Source: Cyanobium sp. CH-040 (lineage in GTDB: Bacteria; Cyanobacteriota; Cyanobacteriia; PCC-6307; Cyanobiaceae). From it: a stretch of DNA of 64,000 nucleotides. Positions 52,460 to 63,057 of this stretch are shown here, piece by piece. Location of the stretch: NCBI RefSeq assembly GCF_024346135.1, contig NZ_JAGQCJ010000008.1, positions 62,001 through 126,000 on the forward strand. The letters are read 5' to 3'. Position numbers and translations under genes: made by a program. Position 1 is the stretch's first letter, and the number at the start of each line of letters is the position of its first letter. The notes under the pieces were generated by a model that ran no database searches, had not been told where the DNA came from, and saw only the letters and a list, made by a program, of their open reading frames with translations.

Positions 52460-52909
52460 TTGCAGGCCACTTCCGCCGCCACTGCCTCCCCCGCCGACTC
52501 CGGCGACGTCAGTGACCGGCAGGAACGGTCGGACTCCCTTCGGGATGCATCCTCCGCGCCAGGATCAGCCGCGGATGCTGAGTACGCCCGCCTTCAGGCC
52601 CGACTGCTCCTGGCCACCCTGACGGTCACCGTCGTGGTCACACTGGCCTGCTGGGCCGTCTTCGGTGCGGCTGCGGGCCGCAGCCTGCTCCTCGGCGGCT
52701 GCTGCGGACTGCTGTACCTGCGCCTGCTGGCCCGAAGCGTGGCCCGGATCGGTCCGGATTCCCGCTCCCTGGGGCGCTTCCAGATCGTGGTTCCTGCCCT
52801 GCTTGTGGTGGCTGCTGCCCGCATCCCCGCCATTGAACTGTTGCCGGCTCTCGCCGGTTTCGTTCTCTACAAACCGGCCCTGCTGCTGCAGGCCGTCCTT
52901 GCCCCCTGA
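52460..52909 (+). CDS. atp1: ATP synthase subunit I (assembly factor)
   Basis: 149 residues from a TTG. The first 40 residues are Ser/Ala/Asp-rich and poorly defined; from 42 there are three to four membrane segments (LLLATLTVTVVVTLACWAVFG, GRSLLLGGCCGLLYL, VVPALLVVAAARIP, LLPALAGFVLYK). Size, place at the head of the atp operon, and hydrophobic profile match the cyanobacterial atp1/UncI protein that helps assemble the c-ring. Followed 15 bases later by atpB. The start is uncertain because no strong ribosome site is near. Confidence 0.85.
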   Translation: MQATSAATASPADSGDVSDRQERSDSLRDASSAPGSAADAEYARLQARLLLATLTVTVVVTLACWAVFGAAAGRSLLLGGCCGLLYLRLLARSVARIGPDSRSLGRFQIVVPALLVVAAARIPAIELLPALAGFVLYKPALLLQAVLAP

Positions 52910-52924
52910 ACCAATCCGCATCCC

Positions 52925-53653
52925 ATGGTTCCCTTGCCCCTCGCCCTTCCGTTCGCCGAACTGGAGGTGGGACAGCAGTTCTACTGGCAGCTTGGTCGCC
53001 TGCAGCTCCATGGCCAGGTGTTCCTGAGCTCCTGGGTGGTGATCGGTGCCCTGCTGGCCCTGGTGGTGATCGGCACCCGCAGGATGGAACGGGATCCCCG
53101 CGGTGTGCAGAACCTGCTGGAGTTCCTCTGGACCTACATCCGTGATCTGGCCCGCGAGCAGATCGGCGAGAAGGCCTACCGCGATTGGCTGCCGTTCATC
53201 GGCACGCTCTTCCTCTTCATTTTCGTCTGCAATTGGGGCGGGGCTCTGATCCCCTGGAAGATCATCGAACTGCCCTCCGGTGAGCTCGGCGCTCCCACCG
53301 CCGACATCAACACCACAGTGGCGATGGCCTTGCTGGTGTCCCTCTCCTATTTCTATGCCGGCCTGAGCCGCAAGGGATTGCGCTACTTCGAGTACTACGT
53401 GGAGCCGACGCCGATCATGCTCCCCTTCAAGATCATCGAAGACTTCACTAAACCGCTCTCCCTGTCCTTCCGTCTGTTCGGAAACATCCTGGCCGACGAG
53501 CTCGTGGTGGGCGTGCTGGCGTTCCTGGTGCCGGTGATCGTTCCCCTGCCGGCCATGTTCCTGGGCCTGTTCACCAGTGCCATCCAGGCGTTGATCTTCG
53601 CCACCCTCGCCGCCAACTACATCGGCGAGGCCGTGCACGAGGAACACCACTGA
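52925..53653 (+). CDS. atpB: ATP synthase subunit a
   Basis: 242 residues, ATG start, also called atpI in plant-type naming. Features: [26 protein letters not shown], and [22 protein letters not shown], whose Arg is the essential stator arginine opposite the c-ring carboxylate. [19 protein letters not shown] is the last helix. The protein forms the two proton half-channels in the thylakoid membrane. The 180-base gap to the c subunit gene carries two hairpins. Confidence 0.96.
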   Translation: MVPLPLALPFAELEVGQQFYWQLGRLQLHGQVFLSSWVVIGALLALVVIGTRRMERDPRGVQNLLEFLWTYIRDLAREQIGEKAYRDWLPFIGTLFLFIFVCNWGGALIPWKIIELPSGELGAPTADINTTVAMALLVSLSYFYAGLSRKGLRYFEYYVEPTPIMLPFKIIEDFTKPLSLSFRLFGNILADELVVGVLAFLVPVIVPLPAMFLGLFTSAIQALIFATLAANYIGEAVHEEHH

Positions 53654-53661
53654 CACCTCCC

Positions 53662-54081
<420 letters not shown>

Positions 54082-54155
54082 TCGAGCACAGCGGGGGCGG
54101 CTGAGTCCGTCCCCTCCGTGACTGCTCAACCGTCCCCACCGGCGATCCCTTCACA

Positions 54156-54647
54156 ATGACCAGCTGGCTCCTGCTTGCCACTGCTGACGCCGTCACCGGC
54201 GCTGCGACCGGCTCCCCGGAGGGGGGTCTCTTCGACCTTGATGCCACCCTGCCGCTGATGGCGGTGCAGGTGGTCCTTCTCACCTTCATTCTCAACGCGC
54301 TGTTCTTCCGCCCTGTCGGACAGGCCGTCGAGGAGCGTGAGGGCTACGTCACCACCAGCCGAGCCGAGGCCAAGCAGAAGCTGGCTCAGGCCGAGCGTCT
54401 TGCCGCTGATCTCTCCGAGCAGCTGCGCGAGGCCCGTCAGGACGTCCAGAACCTGATCGTGGAAGCGGAGCAGGAGGCCGACAAGCTGTACCGCGAGGCC
54501 CTCGCCGCCGCCCAGGCCGAGTCCATCGCCGTGCGTGAGCAGGCCCGCAGCCAGATCGAGTCCGAGAAGCAGCAGGCTCTTGCCTCCCTCAAGGCCGAGG
54601 CCGATCGTCTCGGCGCCCTCATCGTCGACCGTCTGCTCGCCGCCTGA
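54156..54647 (+). CDS. atpF2: ATP synthase subunit b'
   Basis: 163 residues, also atpG in plant-type naming. One membrane helix near 30-50 ([20 protein letters not shown]) followed by the conserved [13 protein letters not shown] and a long charged helix ([20 protein letters not shown]). It pairs with b in the peripheral stalk of photosynthetic F-ATPases. The stop TGA shares its A with the ATG of the b subunit gene. Confidence 0.95.
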   Translation: MTSWLLLATADAVTGAATGSPEGGLFDLDATLPLMAVQVVLLTFILNALFFRPVGQAVEEREGYVTTSRAEAKQKLAQAERLAADLSEQLREARQDVQNLIVEAEQEADKLYREALAAAQAESIAVREQARSQIESEKQQALASLKAEADRLGALIVDRLLAA

Positions 54648-55176
54648 TGAGCTTCACCCCCTTCTTCACAGCCCTTTTCGCCCACCACGGCGGCTTCGGT
54701 CTCAATCTCAATCCCCTCGACACCAACCTGATCAACCTGGTCATCGTGATCGGGGTTCTGGTCTGGTTCCTGAGGGGTTTTCTGGGCGGGATCCTGGAGC
54801 GCCGCCGACAGGCCATCCTCGCCGACCTCTCCGATGCCGAGCAGCGGCTGCAGTCGGCCACGGCAGCCCTCACCCAGGCTCAGCAGGATCTGGCGGCCGC
54901 TCGCCAGAAAGCCGAGCAGATCCGTCAGGACGGCCAGGCCCGTGCCCACGCCGTCCGGGTCGACAGCCAGCAACGCACCATCGAGGAGATGGCCCGGCTC
55001 AAGGAAGACGCCACCGCCGATCTCAAGGCCGAGGCCTCCCGCGTCACGGCCTTGCTTCGCCGCGAAGCAGCCCGCCAGGCGATCGAACAGGCCCTGGCCA
55101 GCCTGCCCGCCAAGCTTGATGAGACAGCTCAGGCCCGCCTGATCGACCAGTCCATCCAGAACCTGGGGAACGCCTG

Positions 55177-55177
<1 letters not shown>
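54647..55177 (+). CDS. atpF: ATP synthase subunit b
   Basis: 176 residues. One membrane segment near 24-45 (LDTNLINLVIVIGVLVWFL, then RGFLGGILERRRQAILADL), followed by a right-handed coiled-coil stalk of Ala/Gln/Arg/Glu (EQRLQSATAALTQAQQDLAA). It forms a heterodimer with b' and contacts delta at the top. The stop overlaps the delta start by one base. Confidence 0.95.
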
Positions 55178-57337
<2,160 letters not shown>

Positions 57338-57350
57338 GGGAGCTGAGTCG

Positions 57351-58304
57351 ATGGCGAACCTCAAGGAAATCCGCGACCGCATCAGTTCGGTCAAGAACAC
57401 GCGCAAGATCACCGAGGCCATGCGCCTCGTGGCGGCCGCCAAGGTGCGCCGTGCCCAGGAACAGGTGCTGCGCAGCCGCCCCTTCGCCGACCGTCTGGCC
57501 CGTGTGCTGGAGAACCTCCAGTCCCGCATCGGCTTCACTGACCTGGACGTGCCGCTGCTCACCGATCGCCCCGTGCAGTGCATCACGCTGCTGGCGGTGA
57601 CCGGTGACCGTGGCCTCTGCGGGGGCTACAACGCCAACATCATCAAGCGCACCGAGCAGCGTCACGCCGAACTCACCGGCCAGGGCTACAAGGTGGATCT
57701 GGTGCTGATCGGCCGCAAGGCGATCACCTATTTCCAGAACCGTGCCGATACCTATACGGTGCGAGCCACCTTCACGGGGCTTGAACAGGTGCCGAATGCC
57801 GAAGAGGCCCGCGGCATCGCCAACGAGATCCTGGCCGAGTTTCTGTCCGGATCCTGTGATCGGGTCGAGATCATCTACACCAAGTTCATCAATCTGGTGA
57901 GCTCCCAGCCGGTGATCCAGACGCTGCTCCCCCTGGATCCCCAAGGCATCGCGACGCCGGAGGATGAGATCTTCCGGCTCACCACCCGAGAAGGCCGTCT
58001 CGTGGTGGAGCCGGGAACGCAGCCGAATCCGGAGCCCAATCTCCCCTCGGACATCGTCTTCGAGCAGAGCCCCGAGCAGCTGCTGGATGCCCTGCTGCCG
58101 CTCTATGTCCAGAACCAGCTCCTGCGCTCCCTCCAGGAGGCCGCCGCATCGGAGCTGGCCAGTCGGATGACGGCCATGAACAATGCCAGCGACAACGCCA
58201 AGGCCTTGGCCAAGACCCTCACCCTCGACTACAACAAGGCCCGTCAGGCGGCCATCACCCAGGAGATCCTGGAGGTGGTGGGCGGAGCCTCGGCGATGAC
58301 CTGA
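57351..58304 (+). CDS. atpG: ATP synthase subunit gamma
   Basis: 317 residues from ATG 57351, atpC in plant-type naming. [20 protein letters not shown] is the invariant start, and [15 protein letters not shown] the invariant end of the two-helix rotor shaft. The middle region 195-235 ([18 protein letters not shown]) is the cyanobacterial insertion; it lacks the Cys pair that gives light-redox control in chloroplasts, as in other cyanobacteria. Last gene of the operon. A long palindrome lies 33 bases downstream and may end the transcript. Confidence 0.97.
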   Translation: MANLKEIRDRISSVKNTRKITEAMRLVAAAKVRRAQEQVLRSRPFADRLARVLENLQSRIGFTDLDVPLLTDRPVQCITLLAVTGDRGLCGGYNANIIKRTEQRHAELTGQGYKVDLVLIGRKAITYFQNRADTYTVRATFTGLEQVPNAEEARGIANEILAEFLSGSCDRVEIIYTKFINLVSSQPVIQTLLPLDPQGIATPEDEIFRLTTREGRLVVEPGTQPNPEPNLPSDIVFEQSPEQLLDALLPLYVQNQLLRSLQEAAASELASRMTAMNNASDNAKALAKTLTLDYNKARQAAITQEILEVVGGASAMT

Positions 58305-58336
58305 GCCTCCGGCTCACGCCCCTCCCAGGGCAACCT

Positions 58337-58409
58337 GAATCCCCGGACTTTTCTCGGCGGTCAACGCACCCTGTGCGTGCGATACCGCCTCCTAAAAGCC
58401 CGGGGATTC
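58337..58409. mobile_element. IS200/IS605-like long imperfect palindrome (relic end or MITE-like)
   Basis: GAATCCCCGG at 58337-58346 recurs as reverse complement at 58400-58409. Continuing inward, CTTTT/AAAAG, GGCGG/CCGCC and ACGCAC/GTGCGT (58364-58369 with 58373-58378) also pair, so the 73 bases form one long hairpin with few mismatches. The arm 'GAATC-CCCGG-x-CTTTT...GGCGG-TCAA' resembles the right-end hairpin of IS200/IS605-type elements with its omega-RNA 3' end. No intact TnpA or TnpB is present. The 391-base gap 58305-58695 otherwise holds a possible TnpB tail on the minus strand (reading ...PCQHESPGF, stop at 58392) and nothing else clear. Confidence 0.5.
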
Positions 58410-58695
58410 GTGCTGGCAAGGGCTTGTGGTCAGTGGCTTGTGCTTCGTGGGGCTGACGGTACCCACAGGGCAATCACGACGGGAAGCAGTCAGCGCGGAT
58501 TGAACTGTCCTGGAGAATTTCCGGGTGAAGCTCACAACGCAGTGCCGTTCTGCAGGCAGGAACCCGGCACTGCTGCTTGCAGCACCTGTCCCTGCCCAAC
58601 CTCGTCTCCTGGATGCTCCAGCGACCGAGCGAAGCATCAGCGGCGGGTGCCCGCGCTGGGAAGCTGGAGCCCGTCGCCCCGCCAGGCCCCACCCC

Positions 58696-59442
58696 ATGCC
58701 CCTGACCCTTCGCGTGCCGGCAGCGCTGCAGATCCAGCCCCTGTTCCCGGTGGCCCTGGGGCAGGTGCAGCTGCGGCCCGATCCGCTGGAGCTGGCCGAG
58801 CAGCTGCAGGCCCTGCATGTCCTGCGCGGCGACGCCGACGGCAACCCCGAGCCGGGCTGCGCCTGGACCGGGGATCTCAACGGCGTCTGGCAGCTGCACC
58901 GCCATCCCACCTTCGCGCCCCTGATCGCCACGCTCAGCGGCCACGCCTGCCGTTATCTCGAGCAGCTCGGCTTCGATCGGCGCCGTGTGGCGCTGCACCT
59001 GCAGCGCTGCTGGCCGGTGCTCAGTGAACCCGGACAGGTGGTGGGACGGCACCATCACCCCAATGCGCACCTCTCCGCCGTCTACTACCTCAACGGCGAT
59101 GGCAGCGGTCGCTCGGGCTGCCTGCGCCTGTGGCCGTCCCGCCAGGTCAACGAACTGGTTCCGGGCCTCGGCGTTGGGCATGGCGGGCCCTTGACGCCCA
59201 CGGCCTGGAGCCTGCCCTGGCTCGATGTGGCCCCCCGGGCCGGGCTGCTGCTGCTGTTTCCCTCCTGCCTCGACCATGCCGTGCTGCCCAACGAGGACCC
59301 CGATGACCTGCGCTGCTCGCTGAGCATCGACTTCGTGCTCACGGCGCCGCCCTGCCCGGAGGGGCAGGCGCCACCGGAGTATCTCGCCCCCCATCCCGGC
59401 CACTGGCAGACGATCACGGAAGATGGGGTGCAGCCGGCCTGA
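58696..59442 (+). CDS. Putative 2-oxoglutarate/Fe(II) oxygenase-like protein
   Basis: 248 residues from ATG 58696; the open frame extends to 58525 but the upstream part lies in the palindrome region and looks non-coding. VVGRHHHPNAHLSAVYYLNG near 116-135, LLLLFPSCLDHAVLPN with a His near 194, and RCSLSIDFVL with Arg near 207 give the typical cluster of a double-stranded beta-helix oxygenase (2OG-FeII_Oxy_5 type). The HxD pair is not clear, as an expected Asp reads His or Asn. Such proteins hydroxylate unknown substrates in cyanobacteria and phages. The ferredoxin gene follows after 38 bases. Confidence 0.65.
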   Translation: MPLTLRVPAALQIQPLFPVALGQVQLRPDPLELAEQLQALHVLRGDADGNPEPGCAWTGDLNGVWQLHRHPTFAPLIATLSGHACRYLEQLGFDRRRVALHLQRCWPVLSEPGQVVGRHHHPNAHLSAVYYLNGDGSGRSGCLRLWPSRQVNELVPGLGVGHGGPLTPTAWSLPWLDVAPRAGLLLLFPSCLDHAVLPNEDPDDLRCSLSIDFVLTAPPCPEGQAPPEYLAPHPGHWQTITEDGVQPA

Positions 59443-59480
59443 AGCGGCCGCTGCGGCTTCGCCTCGATCCACAGCCATCC

Positions 59481-59804
59481 ATGAGTGCCAGCTTCACCGT
59501 CGTCGCCACCCTCGACGGCACCACGCACACGTTCCCCTGCCGCGACGATCAGACCGTCCTTGCCGCGGCAGAGGAGGCCGGTGTGCCGCTGCCCAGTTCC
59601 TGCTGCTCCGGGGTGTGCACCACCTGCGCCGCCCTGCTCAGCGAGGGCACCGTGCACCAGCCCGATGCCATGGGCGTGAAGGCGGAACTGCAGCAGCAGG
59701 GCTATGCCCTGCTTTGCGTGGCCTATCCCCGCAGCGATCTGAAGCTCCAGGCCGGCATGGAGGATGCCCTCTACGAAGCCCAGTTCGGTCAGTTCCAGAA
59801 GTGA
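59481..59804 (+). CDS. Plant-type [2Fe-2S] ferredoxin
   Basis: 107 residues. Cluster ligands Cys41, Cys46, Cys49 and Cys79 appear in SSCCSGVCTTCA and LLCVAYP, the plant-type C-x4-C-x2-C...C spacing. The N-terminus FTVVATLDGTTHTFPCRDD and the C-terminal LYEAQFGQFQK match the bacterial/cyanobacterial 'Fdx' subgroup. It is longer at the end than photosynthetic PetF, so a dedicated partner rather than main electron carrier is likely. Its stop overlaps the GTG of the next gene. Confidence 0.9.
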   Translation: MSASFTVVATLDGTTHTFPCRDDQTVLAAAEEAGVPLPSSCCSGVCTTCAALLSEGTVHQPDAMGVKAELQQQGYALLCVAYPRSDLKLQAGMEDALYEAQFGQFQK

Positions 59805-59995
59805 GCCGGCCGTCGCAGGCTGAGGTGCTGCAGCCGCTGGTGCTGCGCTTCCGGCGTGCGCCCGGGCCCCTGCTGCCCCAGATTCAGGCCGCTCTTGCTG
59901 CCCATGGCGAGCCCCTGCGCTGGGCCATCACCGCGGTGCGTGGCGAGGAGCTCTGTCTCGAGGCGGTGATGCTGACCGCAAGCCCGGTGCCATGA
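59801..59995 (+). CDS. Small hypothetical protein of the ferredoxin-DUF3326 operon
   Basis: 64 residues from GTG 59801 (GTGA overlap with the ferredoxin stop); an upstream extension of the frame lies in the ferredoxin gene. It reads LQPLVLRFRRAPGPLLPQIQ, PLRWAITAVRGEELCLEAVML. Two beta-strands around a helix and the 'RWAIT.V.G..L.LEAV' pattern suggest a compact fold that may bind a partner. The stop again overlaps the next start (ATGA), so three proteins are co-translated. Function unknown. Confidence 0.7.
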   Translation: MSRPSQAEVLQPLVLRFRRAPGPLLPQIQAALAAHGEPLRWAITAVRGEELCLEAVMLTASPVP

Positions 59996-61122
59996 CGCCC
60001 CTGGCCGTGCTGGCGTCGGCGGACGCCCTGGCCACCGTGATGGTGGTGCCCACCGGTGTGGGCTGTGCCACCGGCGGCTTCGCCGGCGACGCCCTGCCGG
60101 CGGCCCGGCTGCTGGCCGCCGCCAGCGGCTGTCTGATCACCCACCCCAACGTCGTCAACGGCGCGGCGCTCTACTGGCGCGATCCACGCCTCCACTACGT
60201 GGAGGGCTGGGCCCTCGACCGGTTCACAGCCGGCGACCTCGATCTCCGGCCGGCGCGCTCGCAGCGGCTGGGTCTGCTGCTCGACGCCGGCATCGAGGAC
60301 GACCTGCGCCTGCGCCACCTCCAGGTGGCCGATGGCTGCCGGGCCACCCTGGGCCTGGACATCGGTCCGGTGGTGACCACCGATGCGCCCCTCGCCGTGA
60401 GCCTGGAGCGGGGACCCAGCGGCGCCAGCTGGGGCAGCCTGGGCCGGCCCGATGCCCTGCTGCGCGCCGGTGAGCGGCTGAGGGCCGCCGGCGCCACGGC
60501 TATCGCCGTGGTGGCCCGCTTCCCCGACGATCCCGGCAGCCGCGCCCTGGCGGCCTACCGCCAGGGCTCAGGTGTCGACGCCCTGGCGGGGGCCGAGGCG
60601 GTGATCAGCCACCTGCTCAGCCGCCATCTGCTGCTGCCCTGTGCCCATGCCCCGGCCCTGCAGCCGCTGGCGCTGCAGCGCGGCCTCGACCCGCGCGCCG
60701 CCGGGGAGGAGCTGGGCACCACGTTTCTGCCCTGTGTGCTGGTGGGTCTGAGCCGGGCTCCGGATCTGGTGGCCAGGCCGTCACTGGGCTGGATCACGCC
60801 CCCGTCGACCACCCCCCCCCTCACAAACGCCCCAGTGGAGGGGCCGCTGCTGCGGCGTGGGCAGATCGGCGCCGTGGTGGCGCCGGCTGGAGCCCTCGGC
60901 GGCGAGGCGGTGCTGGCCTGCGTGGAGCGGGGTGTGCCCCTGATCGCGGTCGACAATCCCTGCGTGCTGGAGGTGACCGCCGCCGCCCTGGCCCTGGCCG
61001 AGACCGGCGCCACCGTGTTGCCGGCGGCGGGCTACGCGGAGGCCGCCGGGCTCCTGCTGGCCCTGCGGGAGGGGATTGCCCCGGCGGCATTGCGCCGGCC
61101 CCTGGACTCGCTGGAGTGTTGA
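59992..61122 (+). CDS. DUF3326 domain protein
   Basis: 376 residues. VVPTGVGCATGGFAGDALPAAR at about 18-39 and CLITHPNVVNGAALYWRDPR, YVEGWALDRF, are the hallmark of DUF3326, a cyanobacterial and plant-plastid family of unknown function with a Rossmann-like pattern of Gly-rich turns. Later: ALGGEAVLACVERGVPLIAVDN and a final helical region. The conserved 'VPTGxGCxxGG' could bind a phosphate or nucleotide. The operon with a ferredoxin and small protein suggests a redox or cofactor role; inference only. Confidence 0.85.
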   Translation: MTPLAVLASADALATVMVVPTGVGCATGGFAGDALPAARLLAAASGCLITHPNVVNGAALYWRDPRLHYVEGWALDRFTAGDLDLRPARSQRLGLLLDAGIEDDLRLRHLQVADGCRATLGLDIGPVVTTDAPLAVSLERGPSGASWGSLGRPDALLRAGERLRAAGATAIAVVARFPDDPGSRALAAYRQGSGVDALAGAEAVISHLLSRHLLLPCAHAPALQPLALQRGLDPRAAGEELGTTFLPCVLVGLSRAPDLVARPSLGWITPPSTTPPLTNAPVEGPLLRRGQIGAVVAPAGALGGEAVLACVERGVPLIAVDNPCVLEVTAAALALAETGATVLPAAGYAEAAGLLLALREGIAPAALRRPLDSLEC

Positions 61123-61147
61123 GGCCGCGCCCGAGATGGGGCCTCGA

Positions 61148-62506
61148 TCAGCCTGCCGTCGCCGGAGCGGAAGGCAGCGATTGACGGCTGAGCACCAGCC
61201 GCAGCAGCACAGGTGCCAGGAACGTGGTGCCGATCACCATCACCAGAACCCCGGCTTCCAGGGATGGATCCAGCACGCCGGCCTGGGCACCGAGACCGAG
61301 GAAGATCAGCCCCACCTCTCCGCGGGGCAGCATGCCCAGCCCCACCACCAGCCGGTTGGTGGGTTCGGCCATGCGGTAGGTCCAGCCGGCAGCCAGCTTG
61401 GTGATGGAGGCGACGCTGAGCAGAAAGACCGCCAGCACCAGACCCTGGCGGTTCTCTGGAACCAGGGGGTTGAGCACCGAGAGATCCATCGTGGTGCCGA
61501 TCACCACGAAGAACACCGTGGCGAACAGGGCCACCAGGGGCTTGATCGCCTCTTCCATGGCGTGGGCATGCCTGGAGCCGCTGAGAATCAATCCCGCCGC
61601 GAAGGCCCCCAGGGCGGCTTCGAGACCCACGGCCTGTGCGCTGAAGCAGGAGAGGCAGAGCACCAGAAAGGCCGCCACCACCACATCCCCCGGCGCCTGC
61701 AGCCTGTCCAGGACAGCGTCGAACAGGGGGGCGGCGCGGCGGCTGAGGAGCAGCGACACCGCCACGAACGCCACCGCCGCCAGCACGAGCCGCAGGATGG
61801 GCTGCAGGGCCACACTGCCGCTCCCGGCCAGGGACACCACCACCGCCAGCAGCACGATGCCGAGGATGTCGTCGAGCACGGCGGCACCGATCACGATCTG
61901 ACCCTCGCGGCTGCGCAGCACCTTCAGCTCTCCGAACACGCTGGCGGTGATGCCGATGCTGGTGGCCGTCATCGTGGCGCCGGCGAAGACGGCGGCGATC
62001 AGGGGCACGTGGAAGATCCAGAGCAGCCCGAGGGTGCCCAGCGTCAGCGGCAGCAGCACGCCGGTGAGCGCCACCCCACCGGCCTGGAGGCCCACCGCCA
62101 TGAGCTCGTCCAGCTCGCATTCCAGGCCTGTGAGGAAGAGCAGGGCGAACAGCCCGATGGTGCCGACGGACTGCAGGTTGGGGAAGGTCTCGATGTAGAC
62201 ATCCCGCACGACGTCGGGGCCCACATGGGCCAGGGAGCCCAGCAGGCCCAGGAACCAGCCGCTCACCTCGGCCTGGGTCTCGGGGGGCAGGATCAGGTGC
62301 AGGCCCGACAGGCCGATCAGGATGCCGGCCACCAGCTCGCCCAGGATCGTGGGCAGCCGGAGCCGCACCATCCCCTCGGCCAGGGCGCGGGCGGCGAGGA
62401 AGATCACGAAGAACCGCGCCGCAGCGATCAGCGTTTCCGCGGTTTCGAGCTGATGGCTGCTGGCGGTGTCGCTGGCTACAGCCAGAACCGTGGAGACGAT
62501 GGACAT
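61148..62506 (-). CDS. CPA2 family cation:proton antiporter
   Basis: 452 residues from ATG 62506; an upstream extension to 62599 has no family-like sequence. About 12 membrane segments: FVIFLAARALAEGMV, LGELVAGILIGLSGLHLI, TIGLFALLFLTGLECEL, and the ion-binding unit GAAVLDDILGIVLLAVV (Asp-Asp pair near 192), GAFAAGLILSGSRHAH and GMLPRGEVGLIFLGLG. Family CPA2/KefB-NapA-like exchange K+ or Na+ for H+ at the plasma or thylakoid membrane. Convergent with the DUF3326 gene, 25 bases apart. No RCK/TrkA-N domain is present. Confidence 0.92.
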   Translation of the reverse strand: MSIVSTVLAVASDTASSHQLETAETLIAAARFFVIFLAARALAEGMVRLRLPTILGELVAGILIGLSGLHLILPPETQAEVSGWFLGLLGSLAHVGPDVVRDVYIETFPNLQSVGTIGLFALLFLTGLECELDELMAVGLQAGGVALTGVLLPLTLGTLGLLWIFHVPLIAAVFAGATMTATSIGITASVFGELKVLRSREGQIVIGAAVLDDILGIVLLAVVVSLAGSGSVALQPILRLVLAAVAFVAVSLLLSRRAAPLFDAVLDRLQAPGDVVVAAFLVLCLSCFSAQAVGLEAALGAFAAGLILSGSRHAHAMEEAIKPLVALFATVFFVVIGTTMDLSVLNPLVPENRQGLVLAVFLLSVASITKLAAGWTYRMAEPTNRLVVGLGMLPRGEVGLIFLGLGAQAGVLDPSLEAGVLVMVIGTTFLAPVLLRLVLSRQSLPSAPATAG

Positions 62507-62595
62507 GGCCGAAATCCTTCCGGCGGCCGGTCCGCCTGCACTGGCGGCAGGGTAGGGGTAAATCTGATCGCAGAATCGCCGGGATTGGCGTCCGC

Positions 62596-63045
62596 TCAAT
62601 CCCGGTGATAGGGGCCGCCCTGGAGGATGGACTGGGCCCGGTAGAGCTGCTCGAGCAGCAGCAGGCGGGCCAGTTCGTGGGGAAAGGTAAGCGGTGAGAG
62701 GCTGAGGCGCCAGCAGGCCTCGCTGCGCAGGGTGGGCTCGAGGCCATCGGCTCCACCGATGGCGAAGGCCAGCCGGCTGGCCTCGCCGCTGGCCTGCAGG
62801 GCCGCCAGGCGAGCGGCGAGGGTGCGGGAATCCAGGCTTTGGCCCTCCTCGGTGAGCGCCACCAGCCGCTCGTCGGACCGCAGTTCGGCGCGGATCGCCG
62901 CCGCCTCGCGCTCGGGGGTGCTGTCCCTGAGCTCCACGACGGTCAGGCCCGGCAGGCGCTTGCGGTAGAGCGCGATGCCCTCCCGCACCCAGCTCTTGCG
63001 CACCTTGCCCACCGCCAGGATGCGGATGCGTGCGGGGTTGAGCAT
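62596..63045 (-). CDS. rlmH: 23S rRNA (pseudouridine1915-N3)-methyltransferase
   Basis: 149 residues. SPOUT fold with the knotted SAM site: [15 protein letters not shown] near 100-115 and [24 protein letters not shown], ending with the characteristic ...GGPYHRD tail, needed for catalysis. Methylates N3 of pseudouridine 1915 in helix 69 of 23S rRNA. ATG at 63045, twelve bases downstream of ald, so probably co-transcribed with it. Confidence 0.96.
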   Translation of the reverse strand: MLNPARIRILAVGKVRKSWVREGIALYRKRLPGLTVVELRDSTPEREAAAIRAELRSDERLVALTEEGQSLDSRTLAARLAALQASGEASRLAFAIGGADGLEPTLRSEACWRLSLSPLTFPHELARLLLLEQLYRAQSILQGGPYHRD

Positions 63046-63057
63046 GGGCTCAGGCCT

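Noticed and set aside
58525-58695. N-terminal extension of the oxygenase-like gene
   Set aside because: Sequence here is low-quality coding (Arg/Pro/Ala-rich) next to a palindromic element; ATG 58696 begins the conserved part.
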